A DNA stretch of 64,000 nt from Flavobacterium sp. KACC 22761 (GTDB taxonomy: Bacteria; Bacteroidota; Bacteroidia; Flavobacteriales; Flavobacteriaceae), in the NCBI RefSeq assembly GCF_034058155.1, contig NZ_CP139148.1, positions 3,906,001 through 3,970,000 on the forward strand, given 5' to 3'. Positions 45,753 to 55,136 of this stretch are shown in pieces (within the stretch, counting starts at the first letter, position 1; every line of letters starts with the position of its first letter). A model generated the notes under the pieces. That model was not told where the DNA came from, did no database searches, and was given only the letters and a program-made list of their open reading frames with translations. The position numbers and the translations under genes are program-made.

Positions 45753-45794
45753 AATCATATTAATCTGTGAAATCTGTGGCAGAAAAAATAAATT

Positions 45795-46931
45795 ATGAAA
45801 AAAGTACTTTTTATCGATCGTGACGGAACGATTGTTTTAGAACCTGAAAATTATCAATTAGACAGCTTAGATAAATTAGAATTTTATCCGAAAGCCTTTC
45901 AATATTTGGCTAAAATCGCTACTGAATTAGATTACGAATTGGCAATGGTAACCAATCAGGACGGATTAGGGACAGACAGTTTTCCAGAAAATACATTTTG
46001 GCCAACACAAAATTTTATCCTGAAAGCATTTGAAAACGAAGGAGTTGTTTTTGATGAAATTTTTGTAGACAGAACTTTCCCTGAAGAAAATGCGCCTACA
46101 CGCAAACCAAGAACTGGAATGTTGACTAAATATTTAAACAATCCAGAATATGATTTAGAAAATTCTTTTGTTTTAGGCGATCGTTTAACTGATGTAGAAT
46201 TGGCTAAAAACCTTGGTGCAAAAGCCATTTTTATGAATGATACGGATGGTGCGGGAAGTAACGAAATTTCGGCAAAACGTGAAGAATTGAATGAAACAAT
46301 CGTTCTGCAAACAATGGATTGGAAGAAAATCTATGAGTTTTTGAAATTAGAAGCGCGTTCAGCTTCAATTACAAGAAAAACAAACGAAACTGATATTTAC
46401 ATCAATCTAAATCTTGACGGAACAGGAAAAAGCAAAATTGATACTGGAATTGCATTTTTCGACCATATGTTAGACCAAATCTCACGTCACGGTCAAATGG
46501 ACTTAGAAATCACTGTAAAAGGCGATTTAGAAGTCGATGAGCATCATACCATCGAAGATACAGCAATTGCTCTAGGAGAAGTTTTCGCGAAAGCGTTGGG
46601 GAACAAATTAGGAATCGAACGTTACGGATTCTGTCTTCCAATGGATGATTGTTTAGCACAAGCAGCAATTGATTTCGGAGGAAGAAATTGGTTGATTTGG
46701 GAAACAGAATTCAAACGTGAAATGGTCGGAAAAATGCCGACTGAAATGTTTTATCATTTCTTCAAATCTTTCACAGACGGGGCAAAAGCCAATTTAAACA
46801 TCAAAGCAGAAGGAATCAATGAGCATCATAAAATCGAAGCCATTTTTAAAGCTTTCGCAAAAGCGATAAAAGTAGCCGTAAAAAGAGATACCGAAAAAAT
46901 GATTTTGCCTTCAACGAAGGGAATGCTTTAA
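45795..46931 (+). CDS. hisB: Bifunctional histidinol-phosphatase / imidazoleglycerol-phosphate dehydratase
   Basis: The 378-residue fusion carries two histidine steps. Residues about 1-170 are a HAD phosphatase ([43 protein letters not shown]). Residues about 185-378 are the manganese-dependent dehydratase, with the two metal-binding repeats [10 protein letters not shown] and [15 protein letters not shown], and later [15 protein letters not shown] and [16 protein letters not shown]. This is the same fusion as in enterobacteria. It follows hisC by 144 bases of hairpin-forming filler. Confidence 0.97.
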   Translation: MKKVLFIDRDGTIVLEPENYQLDSLDKLEFYPKAFQYLAKIATELDYELAMVTNQDGLGTDSFPENTFWPTQNFILKAFENEGVVFDEIFVDRTFPEENAPTRKPRTGMLTKYLNNPEYDLENSFVLGDRLTDVELAKNLGAKAIFMNDTDGAGSNEISAKREELNETIVLQTMDWKKIYEFLKLEARSASITRKTNETDIYINLNLDGTGKSKIDTGIAFFDHMLDQISRHGQMDLEITVKGDLEVDEHHTIEDTAIALGEVFAKALGNKLGIERYGFCLPMDDCLAQAAIDFGGRNWLIWETEFKREMVGKMPTEMFYHFFKSFTDGAKANLNIKAEGINEHHKIEAIFKAFAKAIKVAVKRDTEKMILPSTKGML

Positions 46932-47033
46932 ATTAGTCAAAAGTGGAAAGTCATAAAGTCAAAAGATTCCAAAATTGTAGGTATTAAAAATAGACTTTAA
47001 GACTTTCGACTTTCGACTTTAAGACTAAACAAA

Positions 47034-47615
47034 ATGAAAATAGTAATTATAAATTACGGAGCAGGAAATATTCAAAGCATTATGTTTGCTATTGAAAGAT
47101 TGGGTTTTAAAGCTGTTCTGAGTAATAATCGGGAGGAAATTAAATCGGCAGATAAAGTGATTTTTCCTGGCGTTGGCGAGGCGAGTTCTGCTATGACAAA
47201 ACTTCGAGAAAGTGGTTTAAATAGTTTGATTCCTGAATTGAAACAACCTGTTTTAGGGATTTGCCTGGGAATGCAATTAATGTGCAATCAAACGGAAGAA
47301 GGAAATACAAAAGGTTTAGGAATTTTTGATGTTGACGTTTTGAAATTTTCAAACAACGTAAAAGTGCCTCAAATGGGCTGGAATCAGATTTATGATTTAA
47401 AAACCGATTTGTTTAAAGGAATTTCTGAAAATGAATTTATGTATTTGGTTCACAGTTTTTATGCACCAAATTGCGCAGAAGCCATCGCAAAAACAAATTA
47501 CGATGTTGAATATGCGTCGGCTTTACAAAAAGATAATTTTTACGGAACACAATTTCACCCAGAAAAAAGCGGTGACGTTGGAGAGAAAATCCTTGGAAAT
47601 TTTCTAAAAATGTAG
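47034..47615 (+). CDS. hisH: Imidazole glycerol phosphate synthase, glutaminase subunit
   Basis: HisH supplies ammonia from glutamine to HisF. The 193-residue class I glutaminase shows FPGVGEASSAM, the nucleophile Cys in GICLGMQLM, and the catalytic His and Glu in TQFHPEKSG. The gaps to hisB (102 bases) and hisA (98 bases) contain tandem GACTTTAAGACTTT-like words. The cognate hisF is two genes downstream. Confidence 0.97.
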   Translation: MKIVIINYGAGNIQSIMFAIERLGFKAVLSNNREEIKSADKVIFPGVGEASSAMTKLRESGLNSLIPELKQPVLGICLGMQLMCNQTEEGNTKGLGIFDVDVLKFSNNVKVPQMGWNQIYDLKTDLFKGISENEFMYLVHSFYAPNCAEAIAKTNYDVEYASALQKDNFYGTQFHPEKSGDVGEKILGNFLKM

Positions 47616-47713
47616 AATTTTAAAATTTCAATATCAAAAATCAATTTCAATTTTTAGAGACTCTAAAATTTTGACTTTAAGACTTTAGACTTTCAAACTT
47701 TAAGACTAAAAAA

Positions 47714-48439
47714 ATGAGAATAATACCAGCCATAGATATCATTGAAGGAAAATGCGTTCGTTTGTCCAAAGGTGATTATGATACTAAGATAATTTACAAT
47801 GAAAATCCGCTTGAAGTGGCAAAATCATTTGAAGCACACGGAATTGAATATTTACATTTAGTAGATCTTGACGGAGCAAAATCAAGCAAAATTGTCAATT
47901 ATAAAATATTAGAGCAAATCGCAACTCAAACCGGTTTAAAAATTGATTTTGGCGGCGGATTAAAATCAGATGATGATTTAAGAATTGCTTTTGAAAGCGG
48001 AGCAAATCAAATAACTGGCGGAAGTATTGCCGTAAAAAACAGAGCAATTTTCGAAAAATGGATTTCAGAATACGGTTCAGAAAAAATTATTTTAGGCGCT
48101 GATGCAAAAGATGAAAAAATAGCAGTTTCTGGCTGGCTAGAAGAATCAAATGAAGATTTGGTGCCGTTTATTCAGGATTATCAATCAAAAGGAATTCAGT
48201 ATGTTATTTGTACCGATATTGCAAAAGACGGAATGCTTCAAGGACCAAGTTTTGATTTGTACAGTAAAATTTTGGCTGAAGCTGGCGGCATAAAGTTAAT
48301 CGCTTCTGGAGGAATTTCAACTTTCGACGAATTGCCAAAATTAGCCGAATTAGGCTGTGAAGGAACAATTATCGGAAAAGCGATTTACGAAGGAAGAATT
48401 TCCTTGAAACAACTAGAGGATTTTATAATTAGAAAATAG
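47714..48439 (+). CDS. hisA: ProFAR isomerase (HisA)
   Basis: HisA is the TIM-barrel isomerase opening the ribose of ProFAR. The 241-residue protein has the half-barrel phosphate motifs [12 protein letters not shown] and [12 protein letters not shown], and begins with the usual [20 protein letters not shown]. The catalytic Asp residues are in PAIDI and [10 protein letters not shown]. It sits between hisH and hisF, as in many his operons. Confidence 0.97.
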   Translation: MRIIPAIDIIEGKCVRLSKGDYDTKIIYNENPLEVAKSFEAHGIEYLHLVDLDGAKSSKIVNYKILEQIATQTGLKIDFGGGLKSDDDLRIAFESGANQITGGSIAVKNRAIFEKWISEYGSEKIILGADAKDEKIAVSGWLEESNEDLVPFIQDYQSKGIQYVICTDIAKDGMLQGPSFDLYSKILAEAGGIKLIASGGISTFDELPKLAELGCEGTIIGKAIYEGRISLKQLEDFIIRK

Positions 48440-48555
48440 AACAATTGAAATAATGTGTCAATTAGAAAATTAGTCAATTATTTAGCGTATGGTTAAAATT
48501 ATCTAATTTTCTAATTTTCAAATTATCTAATTGTACAAATTGATACATTAAAAAC

Positions 48556-49311
48556 ATGTTAGCAAAAAGAATCATACCTTGCTTAGATATAAAAAACGGA
48601 AGAACCGTAAAAGGCGTTAATTTCGTTGACTTGCGTGATGCCGGAGATCCTGTAGAATTAGCTGCAATTTATTCGGCTGAAGGCGCAGACGAATTGGTTT
48701 TTCTGGATATTTCGGCAACAGAAGAACGACGCAAAACACTTGTAAATATGGTGCGAAGCGTGGCAGAAAAAATCAATATTCCGTTTACAGTTGGTGGCGG
48801 AATTTCATCTGTAGAAGATGTTGATATTCTGCTGAATAACGGAGCAGATAAAGTTTCGATCAATTCATCGGCAGTAAAAAATCCGCAATTGATTAATGAC
48901 TTGGCACAGAAATTTGGAAGCCAATGCGTTGTCGTTGCTATAGATGCCAAACAAATTGATGGTCAATGGATTGTGCATTTAGTTGGCGGTAAAGTGCCAA
49001 CAGAATTAAATTTATTCGATTGGGCGGTAGAAGTTGCAGAACGTGGTGCAGGAGAAATTTTATTCACTTCGATGGATAACGACGGAACTAAAAACGGTTT
49101 TGCAAACGAAGCTTTGGCTAAACTTTCAGAATTAGTAAATATTCCAATTATAGCTTCTGGAGGAGCTGGAAACATACAGCATTTTGTAGATTCATTTAAA
49201 GAAGGAAAAGCAGACGCAGCTTTAGCAGCAAGTGTTTTTCACTTTAAAGAAATCGAAATCAAAGCGTTGAAACAAGAGTTAAGAAATAATAATATAGAAG
49301 TTCGATTATAG
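48556..49311 (+). CDS. hisF: Imidazole glycerol phosphate synthase, cyclase subunit
   Basis: HisF closes the imidazole ring using ammonia channelled from HisH. The 251-residue TIM barrel starts [20 protein letters not shown] and carries catalytic Asp residues in CLDI and [11 protein letters not shown], with phosphate-binding VGGGISS and ASGGAGN. It follows hisA by 116 bases, a spacer made of AATTAGAAAATTA-type words that could fold on themselves. Confidence 0.97.
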   Translation: MLAKRIIPCLDIKNGRTVKGVNFVDLRDAGDPVELAAIYSAEGADELVFLDISATEERRKTLVNMVRSVAEKINIPFTVGGGISSVEDVDILLNNGADKVSINSSAVKNPQLINDLAQKFGSQCVVVAIDAKQIDGQWIVHLVGGKVPTELNLFDWAVEVAERGAGEILFTSMDNDGTKNGFANEALAKLSELVNIPIIASGGAGNIQHFVDSFKEGKADAALAASVFHFKEIEIKALKQELRNNNIEVRL

Positions 49312-49355
49312 TTTTAACTTTAAGACTTTGGACTTTACAACTTTAGACTAAAATT

Positions 49356-49952
49356 ATGGAAATCGATATCAAAAGCGCACACGGATTAATTCCGGCAATT
49401 ATTCAGGACTCAGAAACAAAAAATGTTTTGATGTTGGGGTATATGAACGAAGAATCGCTTCAAAAAACAATAGAAACACAAAAAGTAACTTTTTTCAGTC
49501 GTTCGAAGCAAAGACTTTGGACAAAAGGTGAGGAGAGTGGCAATTTTTTGAATTTGGTAAGCATTAAAAATGATTGTGACGGAGATACGCTTTTAATTCA
49601 GGCAAAACCAGTTGGCCCAACATGTCACACAGGCGCAGATACGTGCTGGCAAGAACCAAATGATGCCAATTACGGTTTTATTTCTCAGTTGGAGAATACA
49701 ATAAAAACCCGAAGAGAAAATGCTGATTCTGAGAAAAGTTATGTAGCTTCTTTGTTTGAAAAAGGAATCAATAAAATTGCTCAAAAAGTAGGAGAAGAGG
49801 CTGTTGAAGTTGTTATTGAAGCAAAAGACAATAATGATGATTTATTTCTAAGCGAAAGCGCCGATTTGCTTTTTCATTATCTAATTTTATTGCAAGCAAA
49901 AGGTTATCAATTGAATGACGTTGTTGAAGTATTGAAAAAACGTCAGAAGTAG
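49356..49952 (+). CDS. hisIE: Bifunctional phosphoribosyl-AMP cyclohydrolase / phosphoribosyl-ATP pyrophosphatase
   Basis: The 198-residue fusion performs steps 2 and 3 of histidine synthesis. The HisI part (about 1-105) has MLGYMNEESL, FFSRSKQRLWTKGEESGN, and metal-binding DCDGD and PTCHTGADTCW. The HisE part (about 110-198) has a helical MazG-like core with KVGEEAVEVVIEAKD and ESADLLFHYLILL. It is last in the operon, 44 bases after hisF. No clear terminator follows before 50030. Confidence 0.97.
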   Translation: MEIDIKSAHGLIPAIIQDSETKNVLMLGYMNEESLQKTIETQKVTFFSRSKQRLWTKGEESGNFLNLVSIKNDCDGDTLLIQAKPVGPTCHTGADTCWQEPNDANYGFISQLENTIKTRRENADSEKSYVASLFEKGINKIAQKVGEEAVEVVIEAKDNNDDLFLSESADLLFHYLILLQAKGYQLNDVVEVLKKRQK

Positions 49953-50029
49953 TGAATTTGCGAAAAAATATTTACTAAATTATGTTAAAATAGAAATTAT
50001 TTTTTGATATTTACGTAAATATTTAATTT

Positions 50030-50737
50030 ATGGATATCGAAACTTTCAGAAAACGTTTTGTAGATCATTCAGATGATGATTTGATTTTAATGGTGACTAA
50101 AAACGCCAGCAAATACAATCCTGATGCCCTGCTTGTAGCAAAGGAAATCTTGATTTCAAGAAATGTTGATATCGAAACTATTCTCAAAGAAGAAAGTGAA
50201 AATAACCAATCGGAGAAAGAACCTGAAATAAGACATATTGAGGATCTTTCTCCTTTGGAACAAATCGAATATTTATCGGAGAAAAGGCTTGAATTTGAAG
50301 AGAATATTGAGGAAATTATTGAAAACAGCAAAAAAGATTTGACAGATGAAGAACTGCTTCAAAATTTTGAAAGCATTCTTGACAAGATTATAGAAAACGG
50401 AAAATTCGGGGAATTTTCAGACAGTCATTCTAAAGAAAATTACTTTATTGTCAGTACTATTATTGAGCAGCGAAGCATCAAAATTCCAGTTTCAATTCTG
50501 AAAAAAATTGACAGTTTAAACGGCCTTGCCCGAAAAGATTTTTCAAGAAAATTTACTAGAAATATTATAATCGGACTTGTTCTTTCAACTCTTGGGCTAG
50601 TATTTTCTATAGGAACGGGTGGTGGCATTATTTTTTATGGTGCTGTATTATCTGGCTTAGGACTTATTGTTAATGGTATTGTAGGAAAAAGGCAATTGAA
50701 AAGAGGAGATCAAATTGTGCTTGAATCTTACGGTTAA
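50030..50737 (+). CDS. Membrane protein of unknown function
   Basis: The 235-residue protein has a charged N-terminal part, including an acidic stretch with coiled-coil character (about residues 60-125, EYLSEKRLEFEENIEEIIENSKKD-like). Two C-terminal membrane segments follow (about 183-201 and 205-221, rich in Gly). I do not recognise a family. It starts 77 bases after hisIE and could be read through from the his operon, or use its own promoter. Confidence 0.75.
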   Translation: MDIETFRKRFVDHSDDDLILMVTKNASKYNPDALLVAKEILISRNVDIETILKEESENNQSEKEPEIRHIEDLSPLEQIEYLSEKRLEFEENIEEIIENSKKDLTDEELLQNFESILDKIIENGKFGEFSDSHSKENYFIVSTIIEQRSIKIPVSILKKIDSLNGLARKDFSRKFTRNIIIGLVLSTLGLVFSIGTGGGIIFYGAVLSGLGLIVNGIVGKRQLKRGDQIVLESYG

Positions 50738-50761
50738 TAGTTGCCATAATTTTTTTTTGCT

Positions 50762-51334
50762 ATGAAACTTTTTGTATGCTTGATTTTGACTTTATTGCCC
50801 TCTTTCAATTTTGATTACAAAAAAATGGAAATACCATATTCGATTGTAATTTCAAAAGCTGACCTGATTGTTGACGGTACAATTTTAAAAGTTTCAAAAA
50901 ACAGTTACGAATTCAAAGCGAATCAGTTCATTAAAGGAAAATCAAATTCAAAAATCAATGTTGAAATTTGGGATGAATGGCTTTGCGATCCGAGAAATAA
51001 AGAATTAAAAGCGGGACAGCGATTAATCTTGTTTTTAGAAAAAAAGGCGAATGGTAATTTTTATCCAATAAATGAAAGTACTGGCGAATTGTATATTGAT
51101 AATGATGCTTTTCTGAATATATTTCTTCCAAAAGATTTTTCTTCTCCAACAGTCTTAAAAGAAGGCGTTTCTATGTTTTCTAGAACATTTACAATACATG
51201 GAAATTTAAATGATAGATATTTTCAAGATATTTACTTTCAATCCAATAAGTCAATATTCGAAATTTATAAGATGAAAGAAAGCAATTCCTGTTTTAAATT
51301 TATAGTTGATCATAATTTAGTTACTCCACTGTAA
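50762..51334 (+). CDS. Secreted protein, possible TIMP/netrin-like OB domain
   Basis: The 190-residue protein has a short hydrophobic N-terminus that may be a signal peptide (MKLFVCLILTLLPSFNF). The next part (SKADLIVDGTILKVSKNSYEFKANQFIKG, then VEIWDEWLCDPR and LKAGQRLILFLEKK) looks like an OB-fold of the TIMP/netrin type seen in other secreted bacterial proteins. This is inference from strand pattern and the LKxGQRxLxFL segment. It is 24 bases after the preceding membrane protein gene. Confidence 0.65.
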   Translation: MKLFVCLILTLLPSFNFDYKKMEIPYSIVISKADLIVDGTILKVSKNSYEFKANQFIKGKSNSKINVEIWDEWLCDPRNKELKAGQRLILFLEKKANGNFYPINESTGELYIDNDAFLNIFLPKDFSSPTVLKEGVSMFSRTFTIHGNLNDRYFQDIYFQSNKSIFEIYKMKESNSCFKFIVDHNLVTPL

Positions 51335-51393
51335 AATATATTTCGGAATCGCAATTTCCTAACTAAATGATTTGTTAATAATAAAGTTATTCT

Positions 51394-53046
51394 ATGAAAA
51401 AGTATTTTGGTGTTGTTTTGATTGCTTTTATTTCCAATTTTCCAACACAGGCACAATCCATTTTTAGTAAAACTGATGTTTTGACACATCAAGACACTTT
51501 GCGCGGAAGCATCACAAAAGAAAGAGCTTGGTGGGATTTGAAATATTATCACTTAGATATAAAAGTAAATCCGTCTGATAAAACAATTACGGGTTCAAAT
51601 ACAGTGCGTTACACTGTTTTATCTGAAAATAATAAAATGCAGATTGATCTTCAAGAACCAATGAACATTTCAAAGGTAACTCAAAATGGAAAAGATCTAA
51701 AATTTGAAAGAAACGGAAGCGCTTTTTTTATTACGTTAATCGAAAATCAAAAAATTGGTGAAACAAAAGAGATTGTAATTTCTTTTGGAGGAAAACCTAA
51801 GGAAGCCGTTAATCCGCCTTGGGACGGAGGAATTACTTGGAAAAAAGATAAAAACGGAAAAGATTTTATTGCCTCATCATGTCAAGGACTTGGCGCTAGT
51901 ATTTGGTGGCCGTGCAAGGATCATATGTATGATGAAGTAGAAAATATGCTAATCAGTGTAAATGTTCCAGGAGATTTAACTGATGTTTCAAACGGAAGAC
52001 TGCAAAGCGTTAAAAAGCAAAAAGACGGAACCAAAACTTTCAATTGGTATGTTGCCAATCCAATCAATAATTACGGAGTAAACATCAATATTGGGGATTA
52101 TGTAAGTTTTTCTGAAAAATTTAAAGGAGAAAAAGGTGATTTAGACTGTGTTTATTATGTTTTAAAAGATAATTTGGCTGTTGCCAAAGAACATTTTAAA
52201 GACGCTCCCCGAATGCTAAAAGCTTTTGAAAACTGGTTTGGTCCTTATCCGTTTTATGAAGATAGCTATAAATTAGTCGAAGCACCATATTTAGGAATGG
52301 AACATCAAAGTTCTGTGACATACGGAAATGAGTTTAAAAATGGCTATCTAGGTCATGACTTAAGCAGAACGGGCTGGGGTTTGAAATTTGATTATATAAT
52401 TATTCATGAATCTGGGCATGAGTGGTTTGCCAATAATATCACTTATAAAGATATTGCTGATATGTGGATTCATGAGAGTTTCACTAATTATTCAGAAGCG
52501 TTGTTTGTGGAATATTATTATGGAAAAGATGCTGCAAATGCCTACATAAAAGGTTTAAGAAAACAAATTAGCAATGACAAACCAATTATTGGCATTTATG
52601 ATGTAAACAAGGAAGGTTCAGGAGACATGTATCCAAAAGGGGCAAACATGCTTCATACAATTCGCCAACTAGTGAATAATGACGACAAATGGAAATCAAT
52701 TTTAAGAGGCTTAAATAGTACTTTTTATCATCAAACGGTTACCACCAAGCAAATTGAAGATTATATCAGTGCACAATCGGGGATTAATTTAAAGACTGTT
52801 TTTGATCAATATTTAAGAACAGCGCAAGTGCCAACTTTAGAATATTTTTTCGCTAATCATAAATTAGGTTTTCATTGGATCAATTGCAATTCAAATTTTG
52901 ACATGCCTATAAAAGTCACTTTAAATGGCGTTGAAACTTGGTTAAAACCAACCGCAGAATGGCAAGATATGAATGTGAAAGGAGAACAGAATACTTTAGT
53001 AGTTGACGAGAATTTTTATATCATAAAATCCAATTTGAATAATTAA
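51394..53046 (+). CDS. M1 family zinc aminopeptidase, first tandem copy
   Basis: The 550-residue protein has a signal peptide (residues 1-20, ending TQAQ) and M1 metallopeptidase domains. The zinc site is HESGH at 338-342 plus Glu361, the classical HExxH-18-E spacing. The usual GAMEN exopeptidase motif is GMEHQSS here, keeping the Glu. It lacks the long C-terminal helical domain of ERAP-type enzymes, as in shorter bacterial M1 members. A very similar copy lies at 53212. A terminator at 53069 separates the two, so each is its own unit. Presumed periplasmic or surface peptide trimming. Confidence 0.94.
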   Translation: MKKYFGVVLIAFISNFPTQAQSIFSKTDVLTHQDTLRGSITKERAWWDLKYYHLDIKVNPSDKTITGSNTVRYTVLSENNKMQIDLQEPMNISKVTQNGKDLKFERNGSAFFITLIENQKIGETKEIVISFGGKPKEAVNPPWDGGITWKKDKNGKDFIASSCQGLGASIWWPCKDHMYDEVENMLISVNVPGDLTDVSNGRLQSVKKQKDGTKTFNWYVANPINNYGVNINIGDYVSFSEKFKGEKGDLDCVYYVLKDNLAVAKEHFKDAPRMLKAFENWFGPYPFYEDSYKLVEAPYLGMEHQSSVTYGNEFKNGYLGHDLSRTGWGLKFDYIIIHESGHEWFANNITYKDIADMWIHESFTNYSEALFVEYYYGKDAANAYIKGLRKQISNDKPIIGIYDVNKEGSGDMYPKGANMLHTIRQLVNNDDKWKSILRGLNSTFYHQTVTTKQIEDYISAQSGINLKTVFDQYLRTAQVPTLEYFFANHKLGFHWINCNSNFDMPIKVTLNGVETWLKPTAEWQDMNVKGEQNTLVVDENFYIIKSNLNN

Positions 53047-53068
53047 TTCCTATAATTGTTTAAAAATC

Positions 53069-53108
53069 AATCCCGACAAGCGTTTTTGACTTTTGTCGGG
53101 ATTTGTTT
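53069..53108 (+). terminator. Terminator between the two M1 genes
   Basis: aatcccgacaa (53069-53079) pairs perfectly with ttgtcgggatt (53093-53103), followed by TGTTTTTT. Confidence 0.9.
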
Positions 53109-53154
53109 TTTGTTTCAAAAATCATAAAATTTTCAAAAACTTAATCAGTTTGTT

Positions 53155-53162
53155 TACATTTG
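53155..53162 (+). promoter_or_regulatory. TAnnTTTG promoter of the second M1 gene
   Basis: TACATTTG lies 49 bases before the ATG at 53212 and after the terminator, so the second copy has its own start. Confidence 0.6.
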
Positions 53163-53211
53163 CTGAAGACTATATAGGTCTATGTATCTTTTTTTTACAA
53201 ATTTTTAAATA

Positions 53212-54867
53212 ATGAAGAAATATTTTGGTAGCGCTTTTATCGCTTTTTTAGTTGGTTTCGGCGCAAATGCACAAGGGCTTTTAAATAAGTCAGAAACTGT
53301 TTTTACACATCAGGATACTTTACGCGGAAGCATTACAAAAGAAAGAGCTTGGTGGGATTTGAAATATTATCATTTGGATGTAAAGGTAAATCCGTCAGAA
53401 AAAACAATTACGGGTTCAAATACAATGCGTTATACTGTTTTGAGTGAAAACAACAGAATGCAGATTGATTTGCAGGAACCAATGAACATTACTAAGGTGA
53501 CTCAAAATGGAAAAGATTTAAAATTCGAAAGAGACGGAAACGCTTTTTTTATCACTTTGACTGAAAAACAAAAAGTTGGAGAAACAAAAGAAATCGTAGT
53601 TTCTTTTGGAGGAAAACCTAAAGAAGCCGTGAGACCGCCATGGGACGGAGGAATTACGTGGAAAAAAGATAAAAACGGAAAGGACTTTATTGCTTCATCT
53701 TGTCAAGGACTTGGCGCGAGTGTTTGGTGGCCATGTAAAGACCACATGTACGACGAAGTCGAAAATATGTTGATAAGCGTAAATGTTCCTGGAGATTTAA
53801 CCGATGTTTCAAACGGAAGATTAAAAAGCGTTAAAAAAGAAAAAGACGGTACTAAAACTTTCAATTGGTACGTTTCAAACCCAATCAATAATTATGGTGT
53901 AAACATCAATATTGGGGATTATGTGAATTTCTCTGAAAAGTATAAAGGAGAAAAAGGTGATTTAGATTGTAATTACTACGTTTTAAGAGATAATTTGGCT
54001 CTAGCCAAAGAACAATTTAAAGATGCACCAAGAATGCTGAAAGCTTTTGAAAACTGGTTCGGACCTTATCCTTGGTATGAGGACAGTTATAAGTTAGTTG
54101 AAGCACCCTATTTAGGAATGGAGCATCAAAGTTCTGTAACTTACGGAAATGGCTATAAAAATGGTTATTTAGGCCGAGATTTAAGCGGAACAGGCTGGGG
54201 ATTGAAATTCGATTTTATTATTATCCACGAGTCTGGACACGAATGGTTTGCTAACAATATTACATATAAAGATATTGCAGATATGTGGGTTCACGAAAGT
54301 TTCACAAACTATTCTGAAAGCCTTTTTCTAGAATATTATTATGGAAAAGACGCTGCTGCAGAATATATTATCGGTTGCAGAAAAAACATTAAAAATGACA
54401 CTCCAATTATTGGACATTATGATGTAAACAACGAAGGTTCAGGCGATATGTATCCAAAAGGAGCTTCAATGCTTCACATGATTCGTCAGGTGATTAATGA
54501 TGATGCAAAATGGAAATCAATTTTGAGAGGAATGAATAAAAAATTCTACCATCAAACGGTTACCGGAAAGCAAATTCAGGATTATATCAACGAACAATCT
54601 GGAATTAATTTCAATAGAGTTTTTGCACAATATTTGACTACAACTCAAATTCCGGTTTTTGAATATATGTTTAAAAATGGAACTTTTGGATATCATTGGA
54701 CAAATTGCGTAGCCAAATTTGATATGCCGATAAGAGTAAAATTAAACGGTGTCGAAATGTGGCTAAAGCCAACAACAGAATGGCAGTCTGAAAAAACAAC
54801 AAACGAAGATAGAAAAGTAGAAGTTGATAAAGATTTTTATGTGACGAGTTCTAATATTGTCGAATAA
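53212..54867 (+). CDS. M1 family zinc aminopeptidase, second tandem copy
   Basis: The 551-residue protein is collinear with the first copy and nearly identical over long stretches (from HQDTLRGSITKERAWWDL onward). Zinc site HESGH is at 339-343 with Glu362, and GMEHQSS is kept. Differences cluster in the signal peptide and in the last about 170 residues (for example LRKQISNDKP against CRKNIKNDTP). This suggests a tandem duplication followed by change of the C-terminal part. It has its own promoter (53155) and terminator (54891). Confidence 0.94.
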   Translation: MKKYFGSAFIAFLVGFGANAQGLLNKSETVFTHQDTLRGSITKERAWWDLKYYHLDVKVNPSEKTITGSNTMRYTVLSENNRMQIDLQEPMNITKVTQNGKDLKFERDGNAFFITLTEKQKVGETKEIVVSFGGKPKEAVRPPWDGGITWKKDKNGKDFIASSCQGLGASVWWPCKDHMYDEVENMLISVNVPGDLTDVSNGRLKSVKKEKDGTKTFNWYVSNPINNYGVNINIGDYVNFSEKYKGEKGDLDCNYYVLRDNLALAKEQFKDAPRMLKAFENWFGPYPWYEDSYKLVEAPYLGMEHQSSVTYGNGYKNGYLGRDLSGTGWGLKFDFIIIHESGHEWFANNITYKDIADMWVHESFTNYSESLFLEYYYGKDAAAEYIIGCRKNIKNDTPIIGHYDVNNEGSGDMYPKGASMLHMIRQVINDDAKWKSILRGMNKKFYHQTVTGKQIQDYINEQSGINFNRVFAQYLTTTQIPVFEYMFKNGTFGYHWTNCVAKFDMPIRVKLNGVEMWLKPTTEWQSEKTTNEDRKVEVDKDFYVTSSNIVE

Positions 54868-54890
54868 AAGTTCAACAAATTTCAATTTTT

Positions 54891-54936
54891 AAAATCCCAA
54901 ATTCCAATTTTAAGTGGAGTTTGGGATTTTTTTACG
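54891..54936 (+). terminator. Terminator after the second M1 gene
   Basis: aaaatcccaaa (54891-54901) pairs with tttgggatttt (54920-54930), followed by TTT. Confidence 0.85.
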
Positions 54937-54954
54937 TTTGGTTTGTGCAAAGTA

Positions 54955-55056
54955 TGTCATTTCGAGGAAGGAGAAATCTCCGCAAGTAGCTCCGCAAGCA
55001 ATGTCATCAATCTTTGTAGAGTTTCTCGCGAAGATTTCTCCTTCCTCGAAATGACA
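54955..55056. repeat. 25-bp perfect inverted repeat with 52-base centre
   Basis: The arms 54955-54979 (starting tgtcatttcgaggaagg) and 55032-55056 (ending ccttcctcgaaatgaca) are perfectly complementary. The centre is GC-richer than its surroundings (CGCAAGTAGCTCCGCAAG). The element lies between convergent genes, has no coding frame and resembles the TCATTTCGA-GAAGGAGAAATCT intergenic repeats I recall from several Bacteroidota genomes. Confidence 0.93.
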
Positions 55057-55092
55057 AAAAGCGTGGAAAATTAAATTTTCCACGCTTTTTTT
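55056..55092. terminator. Bidirectional terminator after the inverted repeat
   Basis: aaaaagcgtggaaaa (55056-55070) pairs perfectly with ttttccacgcttttt (55076-55090) around loop ttaaa. It abuts the repeat above and serves the gene ending at 55137 on the minus strand as well. Confidence 0.92.
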
Positions 55093-55096
55093 ATTG

Positions 55097-55130
55097 GAAT
55101 TTAGAATTTAGAATTTAGAATTTAGAATTG
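55097..55130. repeat. Tandem 7-bp repeat (GAATTTA)
   Basis: Four and a half perfect copies of gaattta lie between the terminator and the end of the leftward gene at 55137. Copy number at such tracts often varies by slippage. Confidence 0.9.
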
Positions 55131-55136
55131 AAAATT

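Noticed and set aside
53069..53108. Recombination site between the duplicated M1 genes
   Set aside because: The inverted repeat with a T-rich tail is an ordinary terminator.
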